Of a DNA stretch of 64,000 bases, positions 51,501-59,528 are shown piece by piece. Below the pieces are notes generated by a model. It was not told the origin of the DNA, made no database searches, and worked only from the letters and a program-made list of their open reading frames with translations. The translations under genes and the position numbers were made by a program. Origin of the DNA: Rhyacophila brunnea. Taxonomy: Eukaryota > Arthropoda > Insecta > Trichoptera > Rhyacophilidae. Every line of letters begins with the position of its first letter. Position 1 is the stretch's first letter. The stretch is from the NCBI GenBank assembly GCA_022495005.1, contig JAGYXB010002073.1, positions 62,001 through 126,000 on the forward strand. Reading direction: 5' to 3'.

Positions 51501-54500
51501 ATTTTCGAAAATTTTACAATGCCCCTAGGAAATAACCATAATGCCTCTGGACGCAGAGGTGCACACTTTGAAAACCTCCGACTTAATGTACAATGAGATC
51601 GTATTAATAAAATTAATGATATGAGTTTCATCAGATTTAAAGGTTTTTTTTATTTTGAAGGACAAACATCTTCATCATCGAGAGATGTTTCGCCCTGGGA
51701 AGAAGATCCACCACCCCGAGATGCTGTGCCGCATACAAGATCTTACCATAGAGAAAGGTAACAAAAATACTTGTTTCAACTGCTGTAATGTAGTAAACTG
51801 GGTACTCGTTTAATAACCCAATGCATTTTAATATCACTGCAAAAATTGTCTCGACAGATTTGATTTCACGCATTGTAATTTAGATGAATCGCATTGATTG
51901 CAATCTCTTTTTTTGTCAGGCCTAATGACAATAGTGTAGCATAATTTAGAATAGTGAAACAATCATATAAACTTATCAAAGCTGTGAGGAAATCACATAT
52001 CCACATAGTTGTTTTGTGACTTGGACTCGAGAATGGAACTTGCAGCCACCATATGAGAAGCCAGTGCCTTACAACTACGATTTATACAATATTTCATCTG
52101 CCATATTGGATTATTTGAACTATTTGCTCATTTTAAATCTAAAAACAAGCCCAACCAACACAATCTCCTAAGTAGGTGCTTAATCCAAGGATATAATGTG
52201 TTATGTTTGGTTTCGGTTTATTATGTCCCAACTGCCATAAGGCAGAAAAATTACAGAAAATCATATTATTACAATAGTTTGTTTTAAGCATTTCTCATTG
52301 CACAAGTAATGTGAAATATCTATAAAAACTAATAAAATCTGTTTTTGTCTTTCCAGACACGAGTCGATAGGGTCTTGTGAAAGACGAGATTCAATCGGCT
52401 CGAGGGAAAGGAGAGATTCCGGAAGCGGGAGGGACAGGGAGAGAACTCACGAGAGAGACAGACATAGACGACGACACCATTCCAGAGATGATGACGACGA
52501 GTAAGAGAGTTCTCATATTTTCGTCGAGTGTAAAAACAATACGCATTTGTTTTTCCCAGCTGCGGCATCGAACCCGCAACCGTTATTAAAAATGTTGTCA
52601 AAAATTCTCATTAGCCATAGTCATTTATATTGGTTTTTAAATCTTGTGAAACTATTTAATGTAATGTTTGTTGCTTAGGTGGTCAGAGGAACGGGGTTAC
52701 GGAGGCAGTAGACGACTTTCACCATGCAGTGGTCGATTAGGAAGCAGAGAGAATCGGAGGGAGCGAGCATGGCCCTCGGAAGAACGGTGGAGATCCGACG
52801 GTACTAATAATAATTCTAAGATTTTCAATCGCAATGTTGATACAATATGAAATAAAATGTATTATACTTAATCCGCATAATTTAAACAATCAGCAGATTT
52901 ATTCAAACTTGTCGCAAGTTGGTTGTATCCGCGACAAATGATATCTATTTTCTACCCATGTTCGAATTACGGAAGTTTCTAGCGAATGACTCCAGGGGCT
53001 AAATGTTTGTCGCGAGTGTTTTCCACAGCTTCCGCAGGCTGCGAAATCATTAAATTCATTTGTGTCTTGTTGTCAAATAGTACAAAATATAGTAAATGTA
53101 TTAATTACATTGTGAATTTATGTTTAAAGGTTACGATTCCATACAATTTATTTCATAAAGATTTGTCTTAAAAGTTTTAACATAATTTTAAGTGACCACA
53201 ATATATTCTGATTGACGGGTGTGGTGTCATTCTTAGATCGAGGCTACAGCACGGTTGGCAGAAGAGAAGGAAGCCGGAGACGTGGAGAGCCTCCTTGGCA
53301 AGCTGAGGATCCCGTCAATAGGTATACAATTACAATTATTATTGTCACCACTGTTTAAATTAAACCTATATGAAAAATTGCATTATAAAATAATTGGATA
53401 GTTGAGAAGTAAATCATCAAAGTAAAATTTGCAATTGTAAATTCTACATTGTTCTAAACATTCTGTAAATGAGATCTTACGACATATTGATATTTCTTGT
53501 TGTTCAATACATTAAAATTAGATATGTTGCAATGAAAATAATAACATATAATGTAATGGAATGTTAGGAATAATGATTATTATTTATAGCCCGTTTACAC
53601 GTAAATTGATTTACTGGTGGCAGTACGTATTTTTGTGACCATAACAATAAAATGCAAATGTAAACACATATCATCGTGAAAGTTGCAAGACTGCATGCAT
53701 GGATCGAAAAAGTTTGCGGCTTCTGAATTTTCACGTGATATTTGCAACAAAGAGGTATTGTCGCAATAGTTTAATTTACACGTTATTGCTGGCAGTAAAT
53801 CCATATACGTATCCGTACTTGTGCTATTATTACAGTACATATTTGAATCCTGTTTCACGTATAAATAAGTATACTGGAATCTATCTACAGTGGCAGAAAC
53901 TATTCGCTGTGGTATAGTTTGCTAGCATTGAAACAGGCGTTGTATTAAATAATACTCATGCGAATAACTCATGGTCCAACTTTAGAATGATTCCAGTATA
54001 CTTGGTGATAGGAAAAATACTCCTATTAAGCTATGCAAATGTCAATTGTACTCGTATCCTCAATACCTCAATAGAAATGCGAATGGAGACTGAATTTGAA
54101 AGTTAATGTAATGATAAAAAGTATTTATTATCCAGAATGTACAGTAAATAATGATGTCTCTTTTATATCACAGGTACAGTTCAACTATGGGCGGCCGAGC
54201 ATGGAGACGGTCAGGAGGTAGCGGAGGGGAGAGCGATCGGCGATCGCGTCACGTTCCTGCCCCCTCGCAGCACCGTGCCCGCCCCGCCAACTCCTCCAGA
54301 ACGTCGTCCCGCCAGCAGCTTCCGACGCGACGATCCCCTTTTGGAGACTCCCCTTCGCCTTCTCCCGCCGCCTCTCCGCCGAGGTCCCGAAGACACCGAT
54401 TCTTTGACGACTTTGACAGAGTTGAAACAGATTCACCGGCCGCCAAAAACGGAGCACGGTTTCGTTTCTCTAATGACTTTTCTGAACGAGAATCGGCCGG

Positions 54501-55053
54501 GTCACGCGGTTCGCCTTTTGATGACGATTTTGCCGAGACACCTGTACCTCTCATGTCGAAGAATATTGAAGTTCCTGAAAAAATTATGGACAAGACGTCT
54601 CCCTCGGCGGCCATCCGCCCTCCGGACTTTGCCCGTTTTGAACCGGAACAAGTTCCGGCTGACGATGATCTTTCGGCGTCGCCTGCATCCCCTCGCCCAC
54701 GCCCTACTCCTACTCTTTTCGAAGACGATTTTTCTCCAGAACCCAGAAACGGTATTCAGAGATCTGGTGAAGCGGAAGTCATCCCGGAAGAAGATCCTCA
54801 CGATTTACAAGAGGAGAGGCCAGAGAGGACAGTCGGCTTCCGGTTAGGAGCGGGCGCCCCGGAAAGACGTCGCAGTCAGAGAACGTCTTCGGCCAAAGCG
54901 CGGCCTCGACCCGATCCCGATATTAAAAAATCTGAATCCGTTAATATCTTCGCGAGGGAGAGTGATCCTTTCGATGGTGACGATTTCTTCAGCAGGTCGG
55001 CTGCAGATCGCGACAGTCGGAGAGGAGATTTCGCCGCATTCGATAACCTGTGA
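36327..55053 (+). CDS. Dab: Disabled (Dab) endocytic adaptor, 13 coding exons, 5' end missing
   Basis: Spliced coding region joined from 36327-36541, 38648-38791, 42322-42465, 43257-43520, 44575-44961, 46598-47233, 47993-49361, 49997-50308, 51661-51757, 52357-52500, 52679-52800, 53237-53321 and 54174-55053. All introns have GT..AG ends and every phase matches, giving about 1599 residues counted from the split first codon. Residues ~5-145 form a PTB domain (RFLGEGV, KAKLIGI, HKQRI, DEKTG, HHPVHKISFIAQD, FGIKTDKAA, RDLFQVVFELKKKE), which in the Dab family binds NPxY receptor tails and PI(4,5)P2. The rest is low-complexity tail with DPF motifs (near 246, 498, 504, 510, 519, 1571), FxDxF motifs (near 248, 783, 1383, 1422, 1489) and proline-rich SH3 ligands, as expected for a cargo adaptor binding AP-2 at clathrin pits. 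The block LDPLGTG..YVDKK.FFQELKNPPKK is typical of insect Dab. The first codon is split, so at least one upstream coding exon is missing from this model. Confidence 0.93.
37116..37950 (+). mobile_element. tRNA-like SINE (type 2) split by a retrotransposon
   Basis: Left part 37116-37166 (GATGCCCGTCGCTTAATTGG ..) and right part 37845-37950 (.. GGTTCAAATCCCATCGGGTG and the GAGGTGTTTTCAAGTTATGT tail) together make one SINE. It is interrupted by the RTE-like fragment, with the 8-bp duplication CAGTGGTT on each side. Lies in the Dab intron between exons a and b. Confidence 0.82.
37167..37836 (-). mobile_element. 5'-truncated RTE-like non-LTR retrotransposon
   Basis: Minus-strand 670-bp insertion with a (GAA)n 3' tail next to its 8-bp target duplication (37159-37166 and 37837-37844), typical of target-primed reverse transcription. 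An open frame (37192-37779) gives the reverse-transcriptase C-terminal end: FVYLGSTISGKGGCEAEIRR, LVFSIFLYGVESWT, AIDAFEMWCWRRMLRI and RFFGHIVRRGPYNLE with GRASARWSDQV. This C-terminal layout is like RTE/BovB elements. The polymerase core is missing. The open frame over ~195 codons points to recent insertion. Confidence 0.87.
38648..38791 (+). CDS. Dab: Dab exon b: second part of PTB domain
   Basis: Exactly 48 codons, phase 0 at both ends. Encodes HHPVHKISFIAQDMSDSRAF, then a GYIFGSPDTGHRFFGIKT core strand region and TDKAASQ. This is the phosphoinositide/peptide-binding half of the PTB fold and the best conserved part of Dab. Acceptor TTTCAG at 38642-38647, donor GTAAAT at 38792. Confidence 0.94.
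38928..39170 (+). mobile_element. tRNA-derived SINE (type 3), plus strand
   Basis: Head GTGTAAGGCACTGGCCTTTT with B-box GGGTTCGATTCCGG (38977-38990), then a body with CTGGGTGTTTGTGATTGTTT. A second body copy without head is at 40172-40240. Located in the Dab intron between exons b and c. Confidence 0.7.
39316..39499. repeat. Foldback element with TTAGG-like loop, second symmetric copy
   Basis: Inverted arms of ~75 bp, starting GGTACTGTTCGGTTATCAG and containing ATACAGCGGAAAACACATTT, related to the arm of the 51-216 copy. The centre (about 39390-39430) is degenerate TTAGG sequence. It lies in the Dab intron between exons b and c, in an orientation where the transcript would form a long hairpin. 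Confidence 0.88.
40415..40537. mobile_element. Short MITE in Dab intron
   Basis: 123 bp with ends GGCCTTGTCCACACG and (minus strand) AGCCCTGTCCACATGGC. CATGCACTCATGGCGAATCA lies in the middle. Weak TIRs but in the same style as other insect MITEs. Confidence 0.55.
41545..41693. mobile_element. Hairpin MITE flanked by TAA
   Basis: 149 bp. Left arm TGCCGCATTTAGACCAAGCG..ATGTTTGTTCTTCCCC, right arm its inverted copy. The flanks are TAA on both sides, compatible with a PIF/Harbinger 3-bp target (TWA). Lies in the Dab intron before exon c. An apparent short frame reading through it is not a gene. Confidence 0.78.
41694..41945 (-). mobile_element. Decayed type 1 SINE
   Basis: Minus-strand blocks TGGACCTAATAGG, CAATTTGTGTTTGG and a damaged B-box (GGGTCAAATCCCCC, near 41800-41815) follow directly after the hairpin MITE. 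The head region to ~41940 is diverged. Confidence 0.55.
42322..42465 (+). CDS. Dab: Dab exon c: PTB C-terminal helix
   Basis: 48 codons, phase 0/0. Begins VVIAMRDLFQVVFELKKKE, the C-terminal helix closing the PTB domain, then a Lys/Glu-rich helix and a Ser/Thr-rich linker ending DSSK. Acceptor TTTTTCAG at 42314-42321, donor GTATCA at 42466 (a weaker match than the other donors). Confidence 0.93.
42824..42980. mobile_element. MITE in Dab intron c-d
   Basis: 157 bp, GC-rich. GCGCCAGCTAGACG at the left, minus-strand GCGCCGGCCAGACGCTCATG at the right, with CTTGCCTGCGC/CTTACCTGCGC repeated inside each arm. Confidence 0.62.
43257..43520 (+). CDS. Dab: Dab exon d: linker with first DPF/FxDxF motif
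   Basis: 88 codons, phase 0/0. A Ser/Gly-rich stretch is followed by the conserved insect-Dab segment AELVDLEQELSSLQRGLHQM (probably helical) and the overlapping AP-2 appendage motifs in DPFGDSF, which contains both DPF and FxDxF (FGDSF). Acceptor TTTCCAG, donor GTAAAT at 43521. Confidence 0.92.
43727..44218. mobile_element. hAT-type MITE, 'CAGTGGCGAAGGG' family, in Dab intron
   Basis: CAGTGGCAAAGTGTGGAGG at the left and CACCCTTCGTCACT at the right, with the family interior. Flanks ATAGATAG and ATAGATGG match at 7 of 8, supporting an 8-bp hAT target. Lies between Dab exons d and e. Confidence 0.8.
44575..44961 (+). CDS. Dab: Dab exon e: proline/serine-rich linker
   Basis: 129 codons, phase 0/0. 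Opens with GFLPPPPSS and is rich in Pro, Ser and Ala, with no folded domain visible; SPPP and PRRSAPAP-like segments could be SH3 or phosphorylation sites. Acceptor TATTGCAG at 44567-44574, donor GTAATT at 44962. An ATG upstream at 44524 is intronic. Confidence 0.88.
45730..46211. mobile_element. Mariner/pogo-type non-autonomous element, TA target
   Basis: 482 bp; ends CAGTGAAACCCCGATTCCAC and (minus strand) CAGTGGAACCCCAATCTATC. Flanked by TA on both sides, the Tc1/mariner target. Interior not coding. Lies between Dab exons e and f. The pogo/Tigger assignment rests only on the end style. Confidence 0.75.
46598..47233 (+). CDS. Dab: Dab exon f: conserved LDPLGTG block and DPF cluster
   Basis: 212 codons, phase 0/0. 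Near its start lies the block FTDLDPLGTG..KPYVDKKHFFQELKNPPKK, shared with insect Dab proteins. Around codons 113-136 is a cluster of four DPF tripeptides spaced 6-9 residues apart, a typical multivalent ligand for the AP-2 alpha-appendage. Acceptor ATTGCAG at 46591-46597, donor GTAAGT at 47234. Confidence 0.93.
47993..49361 (+). CDS. Dab: Dab exon g: large central exon with SH3 ligands
   Basis: The longest exon, 1369 nt, entered in phase 0 and left in phase 1. It encodes proline ligands PPPLPPKKP and PPLPLPARRRP (PxxPx[K/R] class II SH3 type). A compact predicted-helical segment from LDITLAQLLTCGMDELAGRL to LTSRLRDYLKT follows at about residues 708-750 of the model; I do not name its fold. 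Next comes FVANFEDNF (an FxDxF motif) with an echo, FVADFDGF. Two YD/SDRYA(V/A)(F/L)R(E/D) segments, DRYAVFREIE and DRYAALRDLS, form an internal repeat. Donor GTAAGA at 49362. Confidence 0.92.
49735..49937 (-). mobile_element. tRNA-derived SINE (type 1) next to Dab exon h
   Basis: Minus-strand copy of the 20996-21245 SINE. It shares GGATCATATGGGCCTCCAC, TTTTTACGAGAAATGGAT and TTGCTCAACCTATTAGGTCC, with a damaged head (B-box GGTTCAAATCC, head near 49930). It ends about 60 bp before the exon h acceptor. Confidence 0.83.
49997..50308 (+). CDS. Dab: Dab exon h
   Basis: 312 nt, phase 1 in and phase 1 out. Joins exon g through a split Gly codon. Contains Arg/Asp-rich sequence, a Gly/Ala-rich stretch and a proline ligand PPPPLPQPKARQ. 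Acceptor TTGACAG at 49990-49996, donor GTGAGT at 50309. A minus-strand SINE lies about 60 bp upstream of the acceptor. Confidence 0.88.
50497..50790. mobile_element. hAT-type MITE, right-truncated
   Basis: Starts CAGTGGCAAAGGGTGGTGG and runs through the family interior. The first 200 bp are partly duplicated (TTTGTCAGTCATACTTA occurs twice, 50547 and 50692). No right terminus found. Lies between Dab exons h and i. Confidence 0.68.
51225..51348. repeat. Two-copy tandem repeat, ~62 bp
   Basis: Unit CACGTTAAAAATACATGCG..TTTTTGGAGTC.TTTT..GTGTTTTTTAACATGAAA occurs twice in tandem in the Dab intron h-i. Each unit is itself partly palindromic. Confidence 0.72.
51661..51757 (+). CDS. Dab: Dab exon i (97 nt)
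   Basis: Small exon, phase 1 in and phase 2 out. Encodes QTSSSSRDVSPWEEDPPPRD and then HTRSYHRE. A long T-rich tract ends in TTTTGAAG at 51653-51660 as acceptor; the donor is GTAACA at 51758. The phase agrees with both neighbours (split Arg codons), which is the main support for so short an exon. Confidence 0.82.
52357..52500 (+). CDS. Dab: Dab exon j: Arg/Asp/Glu-rich
   Basis: 144 nt, entered in phase 2 and left in phase 2. Encodes an RE/RD/RS-like tract (RRDSIGSRERRDSGSG and then alternating Arg-Glu/Arg-Asp, closing in DDDDE). It resembles the RS/RD tracts of splicing proteins but is in frame with Dab. Acceptor TCTTTCCAG, donor GTAAGA at 52501. Confidence 0.82.
52679..52800 (+). CDS. Dab: Dab exon k (122 nt)
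   Basis: Phase 2 in and phase 1 out, continuing the Arg/Glu/Ser-rich tail (WSEERGYGGSRRLSP then ENRRERAWPSEERW). Acceptor TTGCTTAG at 52671-52678, donor GTACTA at 52801, a weak donor. If it is not used, translation reads straight to a stop within a few codons, so this donor decides whether the downstream tail is made. Confidence 0.78.
53237..53321 (+). CDS. Dab: Dab exon l (85 nt)
   Basis: Phase 1 in (split Asp codon) and phase 2 out. Encodes RGYSTVGRREGSRRRGEPPW and then QAEDPVNR. Acceptor TCTTAG at 53231-53236, donor GTATAC at 53322. Supported mainly by splice sites and by phase agreement on both sides. Confidence 0.78.
53584..53830. mobile_element. MITE, 'TACACGT..ATGGATTTACTG' family, copy 2
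   Basis: 247 bp between Dab exons l and m. Left TTATAGCCCGTTTACACGTA with GATTTACTG; right (minus strand) ATAATAGCACAAGTACGGAT with ATATGGATTTACTGCC. The interior GCATGGATCGAAAAAG.TT is shared, inverted, with copy 1 (TTTTGATCCATGCATG). Confidence 0.75.
54174..55053 (+). CDS. Dab: Dab terminal exon with FxDxF cluster and stop
   Basis: Last exon, entered in phase 2, stop TGA at 55051-55053. After a Ser/Arg/Pro-rich start it encodes three FxDxF motifs (FFDDF, FDDDF, FEDDF), a sixth DPF (DPFDGDDFF) and the C-terminus DFAAFDNL. This places a second AP-2-binding cluster at the very end of the protein. Acceptor TATCACAG at 54166-54173. It is markedly GC-rich compared with the flanking AT-rich DNA. 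Confidence 0.9.
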
Positions 55054-55560
55054 CACAGCCCTTAAGCTATGCCGGATTATTATAGTACCCTTGTCATTGT
55101 TGCGTTCCTAATGTTGCCATTTTTTCAAAATGGCTGCGCAACTTCCACAGTGAGAATTCGCGAACATTTTTTTTATTTATGTCACCCTAGTCGTTAAGGA
55201 AATCAATTATACAATTAATATTAACGTTTTACGATATATTTATTTATTATTTATGCGGCGGGAGCCGGACGTCTTATTATCGAATCTGTGAATGAATTAT
55301 GACAGATTGCATGAAGCAGATTTTCCTGTTATTTTTTTGTATGTACATAATACTGTGTAGCTTCGAAACTGTACGAAACGAAAAATGCATTTTACTAAAA
55401 ATATTACTGTTGTATAGATGTTTCTTTTAATTAGAAATATATCTGACTCATTTGATCTACTGTGCCTTATTATTTCTTATACCAACATCATGACATCATA
55501 ATACATACTTATGTAACAAAATGAGTAATAAAGCTGAGAGATAATTTTAAGCTATTGATG
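55054..55560 (+). other. Dab: Dab 3' untranslated region
   Basis: AT-rich non-coding tail after the Dab stop. The first clear AATAAA is at 55527-55532, which would end the transcript near 55550. No conserved element is recognised. Transposon sequence begins about 450 bp further on. Confidence 0.65.
55527..55532 (+). terminator. Dab: Poly(A) signal of Dab
   Basis: AATAAA 474 bp after the Dab stop codon, the first canonical hexamer downstream in the sense direction. Cleavage would be expected 10-30 bp later. Confidence 0.6.
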
Positions 55561-56476
55561 GCAGAAAATGTTTTTTTAAATATGGCAGAGTTAATATTCT
55601 GTGTTGATGCCACTGAATACATTATGAATATAATGCAAATGGCTGCCTTCAGTGATGTCCCATGGGGGTAGGCAGATTGAGCGTCACTTGGGGGCGGCAG
55701 TTACTTGAAGGGCGGCAAACCGAGGAAAATCATCTAGTATTATATAGAAATAAATACCTAAACTGAGTACTTAATAATGAATGTATCTTTCCTTTCAAAA
55801 ATTCAGCTCACTGATTGGAAACATAATGTATTAATTAGCATAAATGGTTTAACAGGAGTTTAATTTCTTGTCAGGTTCGCGATGTCTAGTTTACTTCCGT
55901 TGCCTTTCGACATCCTTGGTGACCAGAGACGACACGAGCATGGATACTAAAAAATATTGTATAAAAAATGGGGCGGCATTTTGTCTAGGGACATCACTGG
56001 CTGCCTGCCAGTAGCGAAGGGTGGAGGTAGGCTGTTAAGATTCGCCATAAATACTGCACATTAAATTTTGTTAGTCATACGTGTTTTTATTGAACTTAAG
56101 ACTACAATTTACAGATGGTGTTGGTTGGTTTTTAAAAATCAATTAAGCCCTGCCAGATCCATAATAGTTGGTATACTTTGGGTGAAATGACAAAATTGTA
56201 CACACCTTTTCATTTATACTTATTTGTTTTCGTAGGATTAAGATTACATAAATACATATTGTCGGTTCATTTTTTAAGCCCTATCTATACCAAACTATCA
56301 TATATAAAAAATATCCAAAGTTATGTATGATTGAATTGAATAATTTTAGATATTTTATAGATAGACAAGTATTTTTTGACTATTATCTATTATGGTTTTC
56401 GTAGGGTTTAATTGAATTTTAAAAACTAAGCTACATCATCTGTAAATTAAAGTCTTATTTCAATGAAAACAAATCG

Positions 56477-58152
56477 TCGTCATACAAGAGAAAGTGACCA
56501 AGTGCAAAATAGTAAATTGTTCAGGAGAGCCATTTTAACATTTGTAATCAATCTAAAAATCCTTATATTGCATTCACATGTCTGATTATTTTTGTGGGTG
56601 TAGATATGATATTTACTTTTAAAATGAAATTATAATATTTAAAAAAATCACTTTTGTTCTAGTTTTTAAAAATACGAAATGAAGTTGGTCAGTTTTACCA
56701 CCCATGAATTAATGGAAAAATTGCAGATAGTCACTTTTCATTCTTGGAATAAAGGTAAAACAAAAACGAAGTATAGGTATTTTTCTTTCAAATTGACTTT
56801 ATTTTGAGTGCATTCTGAATAGAATGGCAAAAATAGAATACAAATTTTTAATTTTATATGGAAAATATACCCAGTTGCTTTACATGAAAAAGTACAAAAG
56901 TCACAAAAATATAAGTACATTAAAATAAATTAATGTAAAAAATTACTCTGCTTTAGATTGAGAATACATGTTTGGTTCTGGTGCCCTGTCTGGCATGTTA
57001 TTTTCAGCGTAGTTCTTCTTTGAATAAGTATTTTAATGGAGGAACAAGTGGTGGCCGACCTCGCCCAAATACTGACAGGGTTTGAACGTCGTCGTTATAA
57101 GAATATTTTATGGAGAATGTATCCTAGTCTGTCACGCTCATACCGATTTTTTATTATTTTGGCAGCAAGTAATTTAAGATCTTCTTCGACCATATCAGCG
57201 CTTTAGTTAGAGCATATGGACACCAGGCGCGTCCAAGAATCTCTGTCGCTCGCCAGTCTTCTTGCATTGTTCCAGGTCAAACCAGCATCCCGAAGCTCTG
57301 TCGTATACACTATATAGATAGTATTTAGCGGCCTTCCATGACGCCGGAATCCGGTTGGCTTGAAGAATGGGCAAGCCAGGTTGAAATTCTGGTCCAACGT
57401 TGCCTCTTTACTCTCAGTGTGATGAGAGGCTACTTAGTGCGATATTTTATCTCCTCGTTGCTCATAAAGTCATACCACTGCACACCCAATATCTGTCGCA
57501 AACATCTGTTTTCTAAGTTCAGTATACGGTTGCTCTGAGCCTTTGTAAGGTGCCATGATTTGCTAAAGCAGCACCGTCAAAATGCAAGCATCAAATAGGC
57601 GGCATTAAATTTGGTTCTTAACTCATTCACTGCATATGGTATCACTATTTTTATTTTTATTTCGTTGGGATTGAGCTGCACTGAAGATGTTTATGTTTAT
57701 ACAATAGATAAACAAATAGATTCCAACTCACCTCTGAATTGGTTTTGACATATTTCCACCATTAATTTACTTCTACAGCTCATTTTATGAACGAATTCTA
57801 TCACTTTACAATGAGAGAAAATTGATACGTCAAACGTTTCGTAAGAAATATATGACTAACTTCACAGCGTTGAGAATAACTACTACAAGGAAAACTGTCC
57901 AACTGCCACTTGGTCATTTTTTATTGTAAAAGATTACAAAGAGAAATGACCATGTGTCTAATAGTCAATTTTGCTTGGCAAAAAATGTGCCTTAATGCAG
58001 ATAGTCATTTTGATAAATTCGAGATAGTATGTTTCCAGGCTGAAATTCAGTTGGTCATTTTTTCCAGACAACCATTATGTTAGTAAGATGTCAGATAGTC
58101 AATAAAACCAATTTCATAAAAAATGCACTTGGTCACTTTTTCTTGTATGACG
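56477..58152. mobile_element. 1.7-kb TIR element with subterminal repeats, nested
   Basis: TIRs of ~32 bp beginning CGTCGTCATACAAGA (left) and, on the minus strand, the same sequence. Flanks AAAT on both sides where uninterrupted relatives have one AAAT, so a ~4-bp target duplication (or 2-3 bp if the TIR is longer). Both subterminal regions are full of (A)GTTGGTCA.TTTT / GATAGTCA.TTTT / TTGGTCATTTTT motifs in both orientations. A retrotransposon fragment lies inside. No transposase seen; superfamily not assigned. Confidence 0.75.
57185..57600 (-). pseudogene. Non-LTR reverse-transcriptase C-terminal fragment
   Basis: Minus-strand translation over two frames gives NRCLRQILGVQWYDFMSNEE then GRPLNTI and ELRDAGLTWNNARRLASDRD with SWTRLV, the usual end of insect non-LTR reverse transcriptases. 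It has frameshifts and stops, lies within the nested TIR element, and differs from the RTE-like copy at 37.2 kb. Confidence 0.72.
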
Positions 58153-58317
58153 ACGAAATACGTATGACTGACAAAGTTAAGTGTGCAAATTTATGGCGGA
58201 TCTTACAGCCGACCTCCGCCCTTCGCCACTGCTGCCTGCTGTTAACAGTTTTCTTTTGGTACCTATCCGACCATGTCCGGTCCTAATAAGATCATATGGA
58301 TGAAGGTATGAGTGGAG

Positions 58318-59528
58318 CAGTGGCGCACCCAGGGGGGGGGCCAAGGGGCCCTGGCACCCCCCAAAGATGAAAATTATCAGAATGATTTTAAACATTGTAA
58401 TTGAAAGCTAATAAACTGTACGTTGGGCTTAGACAAATAAAAACACGACAAAAAAATGATTTTAATTTCTAACATAAAAATTTCGAAACACTAATGTCGG
58501 GTTTTTTAGAAACCCAATCCTTAATGGAACTCTCAAAAAAATCTCGATGTCCACCCGAATTCCGGAGTAGTGTAGGTCATGGCTGGGGAGGACTGACAGG
58601 GCTCTAGCCTGGGGACCCGGGCTGTGGGGGACCCGGCGTGTCGGGTTGATCAGATAAGTGAGATAAACACACATCATAAATTAGCTTTATTAGTAAAAAA
58701 AAGTCGCTATTATACTTCATGGCCATGAACATTTTAGATTATATAATTGTGCAATATATTTTCTGATTATTATGTGTCGATACTTGACAGCTCCATTATT
58801 AAAGTAGATGTATTAAAAATCGCCAATAATTCACTATGTAAGTACCCTTCATTTTAACTAAAACACAATTTTAAAAACATAGTATTTCACACTGCTTTTA
58901 ATCTTAGCGGTAGGTAGGGGGCCCGCCAAATATCCCAGCCTGAGGCCCGTTTCAGGATGTGGGGGCCATGGTGTAGGTACACCGAGTGCAATAGACAAAA
59001 GACCGATAAACGAGAAATTGTTGTGTTGAGTAGGTTTGTGTATAAGTTAAATGTACTATTACTTTTTTTGTCCATTTTCAATTAATATTTTGGAACCTCA
59101 ATATTAAAAAACCAATAATCGACGATAAACATTCGGCAAAAAGAATGACTACACCCACTAGTCGGTGGTAGTGTAAGTCAAAAGAATTTTTTTTTTTCAG
59201 TGGAATTCGGCATAAATATTGTAGCTCTCTAGACCAAGCGGGTAGCACAGCCGATAGTATTTGAGTAATGTTTTAGCATACTAGGCGCACATGTCCAGCA
59301 TGGTCGCTGTTAGTCACCTCCAATCCGCCAGTTGCTGATGACACGCGCAACGGTTACCGCCGTTATGCCTCCAATTTAATAAAAACTAGGAGAAACTAAA
59401 ATATACCGCCGTGTATTGTGAAAATAATATGTAAAAATAATTATATGAAGAAGAAAAAGAGCCTATGGGACTAATTTACATTCTCCTCCTTGGGGCCCCC
59501 CCAATATTAAATCCTGGGTGCGCCACTG
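58318..59528. mobile_element. hAT-type element with GAGTGGAG duplication, hosting another
   Basis: Ends CAGTGGCGCACCCAGG and (minus strand) CAGTGGCGCACCCAGGATTT. Perfect 8-bp duplication GAGTGGAG at 58310-58317 and 59529-59536. G-rich subterminal runs. 1211 bp including a 393-bp nested element and its duplication; ~810 bp without it. No complete transposase. Confidence 0.9.
58578..58970. mobile_element. hAT-like element nested in the 58318 element
   Basis: Starts CATGGCTGGGGAGG and ends (minus strand) CATGGCCCCCACATCC. Perfect 8-bp duplication GTGTAGGT at 58570-58577 and 58971-58978. 393 bp. A partial relative lies at 5040-5160. Confidence 0.82.

Larger units (their letters stand above)
56009..58231. 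mobile_element. hAT-type MITE with CTGCCTGC duplication, carrying a nested element
   Basis: Left CAGTAGCGAAGGGTGGAGG, right CCGCCCTTCGCCACTG, with a perfect 8-bp duplication CTGCCTGC at 56001-56008 and 58232-58239. Without the nested insertion at 56477-58152 it would be ~545 bp, like its relatives. This copy gives the clearest proof that the family makes hAT-length target duplications. Confidence 0.9.

Noticed and set aside
52357..53321. Separate SR-protein gene in the Dab tail region
   Set aside because: Arg/Asp/Ser-rich, but all four exons join Dab in phase on both sides, so they are read as part of Dab.
54275..54847. 190-codon plus-strand frame within the last Dab exon
   Set aside because: Out of frame with Dab; the Dab frame has the motifs, the splice phase and the natural stop.
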